A program made the translations under genes and the position numbers. This document shows positions 27,710 through 36,879 of a stretch of 64,000 bases of DNA, piece after piece (within the stretch, counting starts at the first letter, position 1; each line of letters begins with the position of its first letter). The DNA lies in assembly GCA_028712475.1 (NCBI GenBank), contig JAQTQB010000002.1, positions 186,001 through 250,000 of the forward strand, in the 5' to 3' direction. Source of the stretch: Verrucomicrobiales bacterium (GTDB taxonomy: Bacteria > Verrucomicrobiota > Verrucomicrobiia > Limisphaerales > UBA11358). The notes beneath the pieces were generated by a model that worked only from the letters and a program-made list of their open reading frames with translations, searched no databases and was not told where the DNA came from.

Positions 27710-30490
27710 TCAACGCTTGGCATCGAACCGGCGGATGGCTTCGCGCAATTTGCTTTCGATGATTTTCTGCCTTTCGACGGAGACAATTTTTCCGCCGTCC
27801 AGCTCGCGCACATAAAAACTGTCTATCGCCGCGCCGCGTTCGGTCACGATGCGCGCGCCGGCGATGTCCACCGCCAGTTCAAAAAAGGTCTGGGAAATCG
27901 CGTAAAGCAATCCGAGCTGGTCCTCGGTTTCAATCTCGATGAGCGTGCGCGCCTCTGACGCTTCATTGTCGAAATGAATTTCCGTCGCCATCTGTTCGCC
28001 GGCATAAGCGCTGTAAACCGGGCGGTTCGTGATCTGGCGGGCGATGAGCGAGGGCAGGTCAACCTCCTCGCCGTTCAAGACCTTTTCGAGCAGCGCGGCA
28101 AATTTGTCGTGCTGCTCGCGCGCGGCGAGGTTTCCCGTGCGGCCGTCGTTGACAAAAAACGTGTCGAGCGCGATGCCGTCGGTGCGCGTGAAAATCTGCG
28201 CGCTCAAGATGTTCAGCCCGGCGGCGCTCAAGGAGCCGGCGATTTTTCCGAACAGCCCGGCGCGGTCCCAGGTGCAGATTTTGACGACGTTATAGCCCCG
28301 GTCGGGTTCGTCCAGCCACGCGGTCACGGGCGACAAGGCGCGGTCGCCTTGCTGGATGAGCCGGTGCATGAACCGATGCGTGAGGTCGAGGTCGTCGAGA
28401 ATTTCCCTGGCCGTGTGGATATGAAAATAAGGCGGCGGCAGCGCGGAAAAATGCGCGGCCAGTTCCTCGTCGCTGATCAGGGCCGGCATCAGCTCGCGGA
28501 CTTCCTGCTTGAGCAGTTCAACCTGCTGCTGGGAGGCGCGGCGGAATTCCGTGCCGCCGGTGAGCAGCGTCATCGCGCGCTCGTGCAACTGCCAGAGCAG
28601 CGAATCCTTGAAGCCGTTCCAGAGCTTGTCGCTCGTGCCTTGTGAATCGGCAAAGGTGAGGAGCGTGAGCAGGTTCAAGTTCTCCGGCGTCTGGATTTGT
28701 CGCGCAAAATTTTTGATGACCGCCGCGTCGTCCAGGTCGCGCCGTTGCGACAGGCCGGCCATGAGCAGATGATTTTCGATGATGAGCCGCAGCGTGTGCG
28801 AGGCCGAGCCGTCGAGCTGCAGCCGTTTCGCCGCGCGCATCGCCATTTCGGCGCTGACCTCCGCGTGGCCGCCTTTTTTGTGGCCTTCCGCCTTGCCGAC
28901 ATCGTGCAGCAGCAGCGCGAGGTAAAGCAGGCCGGGCCGGTTCAAGCCCTGGAGCAGCGGCGCGTAATTTTTATACGGCGCATCCGGCGCATCCCAGATG
29001 CGGTCGAGTTGTTCGAGGCAGACCAGCGTGTGTTCGTCGGCGGCGTATTGATGGTAAAATTCGTGCTGCACAAGGCAGGTTAGCTTGCCGAATTCAGGGA
29101 TATACTTGCCGAGCAGATTGACCTCGTGCATCGCCCGCAAAATCGAGGCGACTTCGCCGCGCCGTCCGAGAATCGTCAGAAATGTTTCGCGGATGTGCGC
29201 GTCGTTCAGAAAGTCGCGGTCCACGAGCGAAAGCTGGTTGCGGATGAGCTGCGCAAGATCAGGATGCAAGGTCATCCGCCGTTGCTGCGCATGGAGGAAA
29301 ACGCGCATGAGCCGGCGCGGGGAGTCGCGAAAAATGCGGCTGGACGCGGCGTGAATCTCGCCGCTGATGAATTTGAAGCCGTCCACCACTTCCGGTGTCA
29401 CGCGGCGTTTGGGCAGCCAGGCGCGCAGGGAAAGCTTGCCCGGCACCGGGACAACCAGCGCCATGCGCTGCTCCAGCGTGCGCGTGATGAGGAAAATGTT
29501 CCGCGTGTGCGTGTAGAGATCGCGCATGAATTCCTCGATGCGTTTGCTCGGCGAGCGCTCACTGTAGCCGAGCGCTTGCGCCACGGCGGGCTGGATGTTT
29601 TTCCCCAGCACATCAAACGACCGGCCGATTTCGTAATGCAATTCCGTCCGCACGCGCAGCAGAAAATCGTAGGCGGCTTCTAGCTGTTTGCGTTCGGCCT
29701 CGGTCACGAATTCCCTCGCCTGCAGATCCTTCAGCGTGCGGGTGCGGTATTTGAAAAACGCCATCCAGAGCAGGTTTTGAAAATCACGCAGGCCGCCGCA
29801 GCCGTTCTTGATGTTCGGCTCCTGCATGCACGCGGAGTTGCCGTGCTTGTTGCGCCGCGTCTCCTGGTCCTCGATGCGCGACGCGATGTATTTCTCCTCG
29901 AAGCCGGCGACGCATCTGGCGACGACCAGCTTTTGAAATTTTTTGAACAACGCCTCGTCGCCAACGATCAACCGCGCCTCGATGAGCGAGGTTTTGGATT
30001 GCATGTCGGCGTTCGCCACCTTCACGCAATCATCCAGGCTGCGGACCGAGTGGCCGACTTTCAGGCCGACATCCCACAGCGGATACAACACGCCGTCAAT
30101 CAGCCTGGACAGATGCGGCAGCGGCCGGTTCACGGCGATCTGGCCGGCGTGCAGAAACATGAAGTCAATGTCGCTGTGCGGATTCAGCTCGGCGCGGCCA
30201 TAACCGCCGATGGCCACGAGCGCGATGGGCGGAAACTCCTTTTGCGCCTGCGGCGACAGGCTGGCGCGGGCCTCATTCCAAAGGTGTCGCAGCAGTTCGT
30301 CGAGGATGGTCGCGCGCGCCCGGCAGATTTCCAGGCCGCCCGCCCCGCCGCGATGCAGCATCTTCAGCCGGTGCGTTTCGACCTTGAGAAAACCTTTGTA
30401 GCGCGCGAGTTTTTCCGCCGCATCACTGCCGGTCGGCGCGGGCAGACGCTCCTTCGCGTCGGCTTCAATTTTTTTCAGCAAATCCTGCAC
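27710..30490 (-). CDS. glnD: [Protein-PII] uridylyltransferase/uridylyl-removing enzyme GlnD
   Basis: A 926-residue nitrogen sensor. The nucleotidyltransferase motif GGYGRAELNPHSDID lies at 95-109, a GlnD/PII-uridylyltransferase domain follows, and the HD hydrolase motif LLLHDVGKAEGHKKGGH lies near residue 530. Two C-terminal ACT domains, which bind glutamine, are visible (VVKICTWDRAGLFGKIAG and [17 protein letters not shown]). It modifies PII signal proteins and so controls glutamine synthetase activity and nitrogen transcription. Its PII partner is not in this window. A heptamer repeat and palindrome lie just upstream of its start. Confidence 0.95.
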   Translation of the reverse strand: MQDLLKKIEADAKERLPAPTGSDAAEKLARYKGFLKVETHRLKMLHRGGAGGLEICRARATILDELLRHLWNEARASLSPQAQKEFPPIALVAIGGYGRAELNPHSDIDFMFLHAGQIAVNRPLPHLSRLIDGVLYPLWDVGLKVGHSVRSLDDCVKVANADMQSKTSLIEARLIVGDEALFKKFQKLVVARCVAGFEEKYIASRIEDQETRRNKHGNSACMQEPNIKNGCGGLRDFQNLLWMAFFKYRTRTLKDLQAREFVTEAERKQLEAAYDFLLRVRTELHYEIGRSFDVLGKNIQPAVAQALGYSERSPSKRIEEFMRDLYTHTRNIFLITRTLEQRMALVVPVPGKLSLRAWLPKRRVTPEVVDGFKFISGEIHAASSRIFRDSPRRLMRVFLHAQQRRMTLHPDLAQLIRNQLSLVDRDFLNDAHIRETFLTILGRRGEVASILRAMHEVNLLGKYIPEFGKLTCLVQHEFYHQYAADEHTLVCLEQLDRIWDAPDAPYKNYAPLLQGLNRPGLLYLALLLHDVGKAEGHKKGGHAEVSAEMAMRAAKRLQLDGSASHTLRLIIENHLLMAGLSQRRDLDDAAVIKNFARQIQTPENLNLLTLLTFADSQGTSDKLWNGFKDSLLWQLHERAMTLLTGGTEFRRASQQQVELLKQEVRELMPALISDEELAAHFSALPPPYFHIHTAREILDDLDLTHRFMHRLIQQGDRALSPVTAWLDEPDRGYNVVKICTWDRAGLFGKIAGSLSAAGLNILSAQIFTRTDGIALDTFFVNDGRTGNLAAREQHDKFAALLEKVLNGEEVDLPSLIARQITNRPVYSAYAGEQMATEIHFDNEASEARTLIEIETEDQLGLLYAISQTFFELAVDIAGARIVTERGAAIDSFYVRELDGGKIVSVERQKIIESKLREAIRRFDAKR

Positions 30491-30507
30491 GGGCGCATAT
30501 CATCTCG

Positions 30508-30545
30508 TTTCAAGTTTCAAGTTTCAAGTTTTCAGCACTGAAAAC
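30508..30545. repeat. Heptamer repeat TTTCAAG x3 followed by a perfect palindrome
   Basis: Three tandem TTTCAAG units (30508-30528) run into GTTTTCAG-CA-CTGAAAAC (30528-30545), an eight-base-pair hairpin with a two-base loop. The block lies in the divergent region between glnD and the sigma factor gene, so it could affect either promoter. Confidence 0.8.
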
Positions 30546-30607
30546 TGAAATTGCACGCTTCAGCAGCGAAACCTTGTCGTGCGGGCGGCGTCCACTAGAC
30601 TTCACTG

Positions 30608-31216
30608 ATGCTGGCCAGCCCCGACCCCGATGCCGCCCTGATGCTCCGCGTGAAGCGGGGCGACCGGGCCGCGTTTGTGGCGTTGGTCGAGAAATACAAG
30701 CAGCCGCTGCTGAATTTCATCCACCGCACGCTGCGCGACGAGGCGGAGGCCGAGGATCTCGCGCAAAATGTTTTTCTCCAGGTCTTCAAATCCCGTGCCC
30801 GCTACGAGCGCACCGCAAAATTTTCCACCTGGATCTTCACCATCGCGCGCAATTTGTGCCTGAACGAAATCCGCCGCCGCTCGCGGCATCCCGCCGAATC
30901 GCTCGAAGAAATGCACAGCGAACACGAAGACCAGCCGCAGCGGCAATATGAGGACAAGAAAGTTTTTCTCCCGACGGAAAATGCCTTGCACGGCGAGCTT
31001 GCCAGCAAAATCGAGGAAGCCCTGGCCGAACTGCCCGAAGCCCAGCGCACTGCCATCCTGCTCTGCCGGCAGGATGAATTGAGCTACGAAGAGATCGCCG
31101 AGGTTTTGGACTGCTCGCTTTCCGCCACCAAATCGCTCATCCATCGCGGCCGCGAAACGCTCAAGGAAAAACTCAAACCCTATCTGCGCACGGGCGATTG
31201 GAGCGGGCCGAAGTAA
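30608..31216 (+). CDS. ECF-type RNA polymerase sigma factor
   Basis: A 202-residue sigma-70 family protein. Region 2 lies at about 25-95 (EDLAQNVFLQVFKSRARYERTAKFSTWIFTIARN, carrying the core-binding and -10 recognition motifs). Region 4 is near 145-195 (LPEAQRTAILLCRQDELSYEEIAEVLDCSLSATKSLIHRGR). No region 3, so it is an ECF or extracytoplasmic-type factor. No anti-sigma factor gene follows directly; the next gene encodes a small membrane protein, which could be examined for that role but shows no zinc-finger motif. Confidence 0.9.
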   Translation: MLASPDPDAALMLRVKRGDRAAFVALVEKYKQPLLNFIHRTLRDEAEAEDLAQNVFLQVFKSRARYERTAKFSTWIFTIARNLCLNEIRRRSRHPAESLEEMHSEHEDQPQRQYEDKKVFLPTENALHGELASKIEEALAELPEAQRTAILLCRQDELSYEEIAEVLDCSLSATKSLIHRGRETLKEKLKPYLRTGDWSGPK

Positions 31217-31261
31217 ATTTTTTACATTGTCAGGTGCGACCGCTCGCTGGATGATGCCGCC

Positions 31262-31525
31262 ATGTCGTCGGCGAGCGGAAACATTCGAGGCCGATTTGAA
31301 AACCGAACCATGATTCTGCTGCCCTTGGTATTTTTCCTGACCATCGCCCTGACAATTTGGCTTGTCTTCATGAGCGAAGCTTCCAAGTTTTCCAAAATTC
31401 TCGTGGCTGTTTTATTTGTTGTGTCTTTGTGGCTGCGCTATTCGCGCTTTGCGCTGGCAGGATTTTTCCTGCAAGTTGCCTTGAGTATTTCCGTGGCGCT
31501 TTATCAAAAGGTAAAATCGCAATGA
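31262..31525 (+). CDS. Small membrane protein of unknown function
   Basis: Up to 87 residues with two or three hydrophobic segments (ILLPLVFFLTIALTIWLVFM; ILVAVLFVVSLWL; ALAGFFLQVALSISVALY). The start is uncertain: ATG 31262 or the internal ATG 31310 directly before the first helix. Its stop overlaps the hemY ATG (ATGA), so it is translationally coupled to that gene. No family recognised. Confidence 0.55.
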   Translation: MSSASGNIRGRFENRTMILLPLVFFLTIALTIWLVFMSEASKFSKILVAVLFVVSLWLRYSRFALAGFFLQVALSISVALYQKVKSQ

Positions 31526-32943
31526 AATCCGTCGCCATCATCGGAGCCGGCATCACGGGGCTGACCGCCGCGTTTTATCTGGAACGCAAGGGCGTGCCGG
31601 TCACGGTTTATGAAGCGGGCGCGCGCGCCGGCGGCGTCATCCAGTCGTCACGGCAAAATGGTTTTCTCGCCGAGCTTGGCCCGAACACGATCCTCGAAAC
31701 GTCTCCTAAAATCACCCAGATCGTCCGCGACGCCGGGCTGGCAGAGCGCCGGCTCGACACGAGTCCCAATGCCGATGCGCGTTACGTCGTCCGCGACCGC
31801 CGTCCGATCGCGATGCCATCGTCACAGCTTGGCATCTTCGCCTCAAAACTATTGAGCGCGCGGGCAAAATTTGCGCTGATCCGCGAGCCGTTCATACCGC
31901 CACGCCGCGATGGCAAGGAGGAGAGCGTCGCGGAATTTGTGGTGCGCCGGCTCAATCAGGAATTTCTCGATCACGCGATTGATCCACTGGTCGCGGGCAT
32001 TTACGCGGGCGATCCGCATAAACTTTCCGTGCAACACGCGCTGCCAAAAATCGCGCAGCTTGAGGCGAAATACGGCTCGCTGATCAAAGGCCAGTTTTTC
32101 GGCGCGCGCGAACGCAAAAAAACCGGCGAAGTCGCCAAAGACCGCGCGCCAAAATTTTCCTTCGACGAAGGCTTGCAGGTTTTGCCGGATACGCTGGCGG
32201 CGCAGCTTGGCGATTCGCTGAAATTAAATACGCCGGTCACGAAGCTCGCACAGACCAGCGGTGGCTGGCGCGTGACGACGGCGACCGGCGAAGTTGAACA
32301 CGGCGCGGTGATCTATTGCGGCACGGCGCACCGGCTGGCGGAGTTGAAGGTGGAAGTCTTTGGGAAATCAAACGAACCCCTCACCCCCGCCCTCTCCCCG
32401 TTTAGCGGGGAGAGGGAGAAGCAAATAGATGTCTCGCTTTTTTCGGAAATCCGGCATCCGCCGGTGGCGAGCGTGGTGCTGGGTTTCCGTCGCGAGGATG
32501 TGACGCATCCATGCGAAGGTTTCGGGATGTTGATTCCGAAGATTGAGGGCTTCAGAATTCTCGGCGCGATTTTTTCGTCATCATTGTTTCCCAACCGCGC
32601 GCCTGACGGCCATCTCACGCTCACGAGCTACATCGGCGGCGAGCGGCAGCCGGAACTGGCGTCGTTGCCGCCGGAAAAGCTTTTTGAGCTGGCCTGCGAA
32701 GATTTGCGCGTGCTGCTGGGCGTCAAAGGCAGGCCGGTGTTCACGCATCATCACTTCTGGCCGCGCGCGATTCCACAATACAATGTCGGCTACGGGAAAT
32801 TCAAAGGCTTGATGAACGACCTTGAAACCAGGGCCGTTGGATTGTTTTTCGCGGGGCATTACCGCGACGGCATTTCGGTGGGCGATTCCATTGTGTCCGG
32901 CGGCAAGACCGCAGAACGCGTTGAAAACTTTCTGAAGGTTTAG
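31522..32943 (+). CDS. hemY: Protoporphyrinogen/coproporphyrinogen oxidase (HemY/HemG family)
   Basis: A 473-residue FAD enzyme. The dinucleotide-binding motif is IGAGITGLTAAFYLERKG, then YEAGARAGGVIQS. PPOX-type blocks include FSFDEGLQVLPDTLA and a C-terminal FAD-contact FFAGHYRDGISVGDSIVSG. It oxidises protoporphyrinogen IX (or coproporphyrinogen III) in haem synthesis. Residues about 286-300 (EPLTPALSPFSGERE) come from an inserted palindromic repeat and are not part of the family fold. The upstream frame to 31357 overlaps the small membrane gene and is rejected. Confidence 0.9.
   Translation: MKSVAIIGAGITGLTAAFYLERKGVPVTVYEAGARAGGVIQSSRQNGFLAELGPNTILETSPKITQIVRDAGLAERRLDTSPNADARYVVRDRRPIAMPSSQLGIFASKLLSARAKFALIREPFIPPRRDGKEESVAEFVVRRLNQEFLDHAIDPLVAGIYAGDPHKLSVQHALPKIAQLEAKYGSLIKGQFFGARERKKTGEVAKDRAPKFSFDEGLQVLPDTLAAQLGDSLKLNTPVTKLAQTSGGWRVTTATGEVEHGAVIYCGTAHRLAELKVEVFGKSNEPLTPALSPFSGEREKQIDVSLFSEIRHPPVASVVLGFRREDVTHPCEGFGMLIPKIEGFRILGAIFSSSLFPNRAPDGHLTLTSYIGGERQPELASLPPEKLFELACEDLRVLLGVKGRPVFTHHHFWPRAIPQYNVGYGKFKGLMNDLETRAVGLFFAGHYRDGISVGDSIVSGGKTAERVENFLKV
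32376..32420 (+). repeat. Palindromic repeat element inserted in frame in hemY
   Basis: A CCCCTCACCCCC lead-in is followed by CCCTCTCCCCG (32390-32400), a five-base loop and CGGGGAGAGGG (32406-32416), an 11-base perfect stem. It keeps the hemY reading frame open. Related copies occur in pabB (two) and at the end of the GT4 gene. Confidence 0.85.
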
Positions 32944-33104
32944 TCCGTCAATTTCAGCGGCAGAATTCCCCGGTGAGCGCTTCCAGATTTCCACAATGCC
33001 AAGATGAACGCCAGCCGGAAAATGGAGAAAGAAAAAAACACGCGGTGGAGAAAGCCCGGCAAATTGTAATGGCCTGGCGCACAACTTTGATCTAAAACAA
33101 CCGC

Positions 33105-33785
33105 GTGCAAAGCCTGATGCCTATCGTGTTTGTGGCGCTGTTTATCATTGTTGCAATCAGTGCTGTTATCTATGGTGCAATTCAGGCGCGCAAACGGCAG
33201 GAGGGACTGTTCGCCCTGGCGCAGCGGCTGAATTTGAATTTCGACGCGGGACTGGATTACGCCATCGCCGGGCGCTTCAGTTTTCTCGAACAACTCGTGC
33301 AAGGCTCAAATCGTTACGCCACCAACGTCCTTTCAGGAAACTATCAGCAGAATGAAATCCTCGCCTTCGATTATCACTACGAAACCTACACCCACGACAA
33401 GAACGGCACGCACACGGAACATCACTGGTTTTCGTTTTTCATCCTCACGCTGCCAGCGTCGTTTCCCGAGCTGACCATCCGGCGCGAGGGATTTTTCACC
33501 AAGATCGCCGAGGTGTTTGGCTACGGCGACATCAACTTCGAGTCCGCCGAATTTTCCAAAGCGTTCAACGTGCGCTCACCGGATAAAAAATTCGCCTACG
33601 ATGTCTGCAACGCACAGATGATGGACTACTTGCTCGCCAACCGCGATTTGAGCATCGAGATCGAAAACGACGCGCTGGCGCTGGCGTTCACCTCCCGCCT
33701 CTCCGTCGAACAAATCGAGTTCAACCTGCAAAGGCTGGTTGAGATTCGCGTCCGATTGCCGGAATATCTGTTCACCAACATATGA
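33105..33785 (+). CDS. Membrane-anchored protein of unknown function preceding lemA
   Basis: A 226-residue protein with one N-terminal membrane helix (IVFVALFIIVAISAVIYGAI) and a soluble domain of about 190 residues, possibly DUF3137-like. Start is GTG 33105 or ATG 33117. Its stop overlaps the lemA start by four bases, so both are made together. Such soluble-domain proteins often accompany LemA. Function unknown. The 161 bases upstream contain no gene. Confidence 0.7.
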   Translation: MQSLMPIVFVALFIIVAISAVIYGAIQARKRQEGLFALAQRLNLNFDAGLDYAIAGRFSFLEQLVQGSNRYATNVLSGNYQQNEILAFDYHYETYTHDKNGTHTEHHWFSFFILTLPASFPELTIRREGFFTKIAEVFGYGDINFESAEFSKAFNVRSPDKKFAYDVCNAQMMDYLLANRDLSIEIENDALALAFTSRLSVEQIEFNLQRLVEIRVRLPEYLFTNI

Positions 33786-34363
33786 ACCATTCACTGCTCG
33801 TCCCGCTCATTGTGGTCGCTGGCGTCTTCCTGCTGCCGGTCATTTTCGTGATCGCGCAATACAACGCGCTCGTCGGTCTGCGGAATTACATCCGCGAATC
33901 GTGGAGCAACGTGGACACGGAATTAAAACGCCGCTACGACCTCATCCCCAATCTCGTCGCCGCGGTCAAAGGCTACGCCGCGCACGAACGCGCCGTGCTG
34001 GAGCGCGTGACCGAACTCCGCAACCGCTGTGCTGCCAACAACGGCCCGGTGGCCGACCAGTCCCGCGATGAAGTTCAGCTCGTGGATGCGCTGAAACAAC
34101 TGCTCGTCGTCGTGGAAAATTATCCGCAGATCAAGGCCGACCAGAATTTTCTCAAGCTGCAAACCGAACTCGTCAACACGGAAGACCGGATTCAAGCCGC
34201 GCGCCGGTTTTACAACGGCAACGTCCGCGACTATCGCAACAAATGTGAATCCTTTCCCAGCAATCTGGTGGCGAATATGTTCAGCTTCAAAGCCGAGGGT
34301 GATTTCTTCAGCGTGCCGCCGTCGGTCAAGGAAGTGCCAAATGTGGATTTTGCCGCAACCTAA
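33782..34363 (+). CDS. lemA: LemA family protein
   Basis: A 193-residue LemA protein: one N-terminal membrane helix, then the family blocks YNALVGLRNYIRESWSNVDTELKRRYDLIPNLV, YPQIKADQNFLKLQTELVNTEDRI and RRFYNGNVRDYRNKCESFPSNLVA. These match the highly conserved LemA core. Members are cytoplasmic-membrane coiled-helix proteins of unclear role. ATGA overlap with the preceding gene. Confidence 0.93.
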   Translation: MNHSLLVPLIVVAGVFLLPVIFVIAQYNALVGLRNYIRESWSNVDTELKRRYDLIPNLVAAVKGYAAHERAVLERVTELRNRCAANNGPVADQSRDEVQLVDALKQLLVVVENYPQIKADQNFLKLQTELVNTEDRIQAARRFYNGNVRDYRNKCESFPSNLVANMFSFKAEGDFFSVPPSVKEVPNVDFAAT

Positions 34364-34366
34364 TCC

Positions 34367-34396
34367 TTGACCTTTGCCCGCACAGCCGTTTTAATT
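34367..34396 (+). promoter_or_regulatory. mreB: Possible promoter of the mre operon
   Basis: TTGACC (34367-34372) and TTAATT (34391-34396) are 18 bases apart, 23 bases ahead of the mreB ATG. This is the only promoter-like pair in the lemA-mreB gap. Confidence 0.4.
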
Positions 34397-34418
34397 CGCG
34401 CCGTTAGTAGGCATATTC

Positions 34419-35447
34419 ATGTTTGCACAATTCAAAAGCCTGTTTTCCAACGACATTGGAATAGATCTGGGCACCGCCAACTCCCTCGTCTATGTGCGGG
34501 ATCGTGGAATCGTCCTGCGCGAACCTTCGGTGGTGGCCATTGAGGCCGGCACGACCAATGTGCTGGCCGTCGGTAACGAAGCAAAACGGATGCTGGGCCG
34601 CACGCCCGGCAACATCGTGGCCATCCGCCCGATGAAAGACGGCGTGATCGCCGACTTCGAGATCACCGAGGCCATGCTGCGGCACTTCATCCAAAAAGTT
34701 CATCACCGTAAACTGATCGCCCCACGCGTCGTGGTGGCGGTGCCTTCGGGCATTACGGAAGTTGAAAAACGGGCAGTGAAAGATTCCGCCACCCACGCCG
34801 GCGCGCGCGAGGTGTATTTGATTGAGCAACCAATGGCTTCGGCCATCGGCGTCGGTCTGCCGGTGCATGAACCGGCGGGCAACATGATCGTGGACATCGG
34901 CGGCGGGACTTGCGAGATCGCAATCATCTCCCTGGCCGGTATCGTCTTCTGCCGCAGCCTGCGGGTGGGCGGGGACGAATTTGACGGCACGATCATCGCG
35001 CACATGAAACGCGCCTACAACATGATGATAGGTGAACGCACTGCGGAAGAAATCAAGATACGCATCGGCTCCGCTTTTCCGTTGGAACAAGAACTGACCA
35101 TGGATGTCAAAGGCCGCGACCTCGGTTCCGGCCTGCCCAAAACCCTGACCATCCGTTCCGAGGAAGTCCGTGAATCGTTGCAAGAACCGCTCTCGAGCAT
35201 TTTGGAATCCATCCGCCTGACGCTGGAACGTTGTCCGCCAGAACTTGCCGCCGATCTTGTGGATCGGGGCCTGGTCATGGCTGGCGGCGGTTCGCTGATA
35301 CGAGGGATTGACCGGCTCGTCGCCGAGGAGACCGGCTTGCCGGTCCACTTGGCGGACGATCCCATGAGCGCTGTGGCGGAAGGCACCGGCCGCGTTTTGC
35401 AGGAAATTGAATTCCTGAAACGCGTCGCGACCAACGCCAAGTATTAA
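34419..35447 (+). CDS. mreB: Rod shape-determining protein MreB
   Basis: A 342-residue bacterial actin. Phosphate 1 motif IGIDLGTANSLVYV-like at 10-25, phosphate 2 IVDIGGGTCEIAIISLAG near 155, and the adenosine motif VMAGGGSLIRGIDRLVAEETG near 290 are all present. It polymerises under the membrane and positions the elongation peptidoglycan machinery encoded downstream. Length is normal. First gene of a complete shape operon. Confidence 0.97.
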   Translation: MFAQFKSLFSNDIGIDLGTANSLVYVRDRGIVLREPSVVAIEAGTTNVLAVGNEAKRMLGRTPGNIVAIRPMKDGVIADFEITEAMLRHFIQKVHHRKLIAPRVVVAVPSGITEVEKRAVKDSATHAGAREVYLIEQPMASAIGVGLPVHEPAGNMIVDIGGGTCEIAIISLAGIVFCRSLRVGGDEFDGTIIAHMKRAYNMMIGERTAEEIKIRIGSAFPLEQELTMDVKGRDLGSGLPKTLTIRSEEVRESLQEPLSSILESIRLTLERCPPELAADLVDRGLVMAGGGSLIRGIDRLVAEETGLPVHLADDPMSAVAEGTGRVLQEIEFLKRVATNAKY

Positions 35448-35526
35448 ATTGATTTCCCGCCCAAGTTCACCTGCAAACGGCTGAACCAGATTCAGCCTGA
35501 AACCCGGAAAAAATCCGGGGGCAGGA

Positions 35527-36330
35527 ATGTTCAAACAAAAAAATTATCTCGCGCTCGGCGCGGTCATATTGGTGGCGCTGCTGATTTTCAGCCTGCCACC
35601 ACGTGCGACCGGCCGCCTGAAAATGGCCATCGGCAGTTTGTTTTTGCCGCTGCTGGGCCTTGCCAGCACCGCGCAGCAGCTTCCCGTCGCCGCTGCGGAC
35701 GCCGTCTTGTCCCGCCGCGAACTGCTTCAACTGGCCGAAAATCTCCGCCGCGAAAACGACCAGCTCAAAGTCATGGCTTTGCAGACCGGAGCCACGGCGC
35801 GTGAAAACGACCAGCTCCGTTCAGCGCTCGGCTGGCAGCGGCAGGTGCCGTGGAAACTCAAACTGGCCAAGGTCATCATGCGCGACCCGGCCAACTGGTG
35901 GCGCACGGTTGAGATTGATCTGGGCAGCCGCGATGGGATCACCGACAACCTGCCCGTGTTGACCGCCGACGGCCTGGTCGGGCGCGTATCATCCGTCTGG
36001 CCTACACACTCACAAGTTGTCCTGTTGAGCGACCCGAACTGCAAAGCTTCCGCGCTCGTCGAAAATCCGGCGCACGACACCGGCGTGATCAACGCGGGCG
36101 GGCCGCTCGACAATTCGTTCGTCCAGCTTACCTATCTTTCCGGCAGCGCGAACCTGAAGCCCGGCCAGGGCGTCATCACCAGCGGCCTCGGCGGAATCTT
36201 TCCCAAGGGCATCCCCATCGGGCAGGTGGTGGATTCGCGTCCGGTTGAATTCGGCCTCTACACCGAGGCGCGCGTGAAACTTTTCGTCAACCTTGGCGCG
36301 CTCGAACAAGTCTGGGTGCTGTTAAAATGA
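35527..36330 (+). CDS. mreC: Rod shape-determining protein MreC
   Basis: A 267-residue bitopic protein. One N-terminal membrane helix (about 8-24), a coiled coil (about 60-95, ELLQLAENLRRENDQLKVMALQ) and the periplasmic beta domain with VSSVWPTHSQVVLLSDPN and VITSGLGGIFPKGIPIGQV. It links MreB to PBP2/RodA. The ATG follows a GGGGGCAGGA stretch that can serve as binding site. Stop overlaps mreD by four bases. Confidence 0.95.
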   Translation: MFKQKNYLALGAVILVALLIFSLPPRATGRLKMAIGSLFLPLLGLASTAQQLPVAAADAVLSRRELLQLAENLRRENDQLKVMALQTGATARENDQLRSALGWQRQVPWKLKLAKVIMRDPANWWRTVEIDLGSRDGITDNLPVLTADGLVGRVSSVWPTHSQVVLLSDPNCKASALVENPAHDTGVINAGGPLDNSFVQLTYLSGSANLKPGQGVITSGLGGIFPKGIPIGQVVDSRPVEFGLYTEARVKLFVNLGALEQVWVLLK

Positions 36331-36878
36331 CCGCCTTGAATTCAATCTTGATTTTCGCCGCCGCGTTTCTCGCCGTGTTCGGCGAGGCCGCGCTTTCCGC
36401 GCCGCGAAACCTGCTCGGCGCGCAGGTGGATTTGCTGCCGGTGCTGATGGTCTATGCCGCGCTGAACGCAAACATCACAATCGTCGCGCTGCTCGCCATT
36501 TTTGGCGGGCTGTGGTTCGACGCGCTTTCGGCCAATCCGCTCGGCGTCACCATTCTGCCGCTGTTCGCCGTCGGCTTTGTGATTCTTTCGCAGCGCGAAT
36601 TCATCCTGCACAAACTGTCCTTCGCACAGATTGTCCTTGGGGCTGTCGCCTGCGCCGTCGTGCCGGCCTTGACCGTCCTGCTCTTGTTGACCGGCGGCGG
36701 ACAGCCCCTGCTCGGCTGGGGTTCACTCTGGCAATGGCTCGTGATGACGGCGGGCGGCGCAGTGGCGACGCCAGTCATTTTCGCGATGTTCGACTGGTGC
36801 AACCACGCGCTCGGCTACAAGCCGCGCACCGAAACCAGTTTCCGTCCTGACCGCGAAATCCATCGGGGAAGAAAATAA
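36327..36878 (+). CDS. mreD: Rod shape-determining protein MreD
   Basis: A 183-residue integral membrane protein with about five hydrophobic helices. It is weakly conserved, as usual for MreD, and identified by topology and by its position between mreC (four-base overlap) and mrdA (one-base gap). Part of the elongasome. Confidence 0.88.
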   Translation: MTALNSILIFAAAFLAVFGEAALSAPRNLLGAQVDLLPVLMVYAALNANITIVALLAIFGGLWFDALSANPLGVTILPLFAVGFVILSQREFILHKLSFAQIVLGAVACAVVPALTVLLLLTGGGQPLLGWGSLWQWLVMTAGGAVATPVIFAMFDWCNHALGYKPRTETSFRPDREIHRGRK

Positions 36879-36879
36879 A

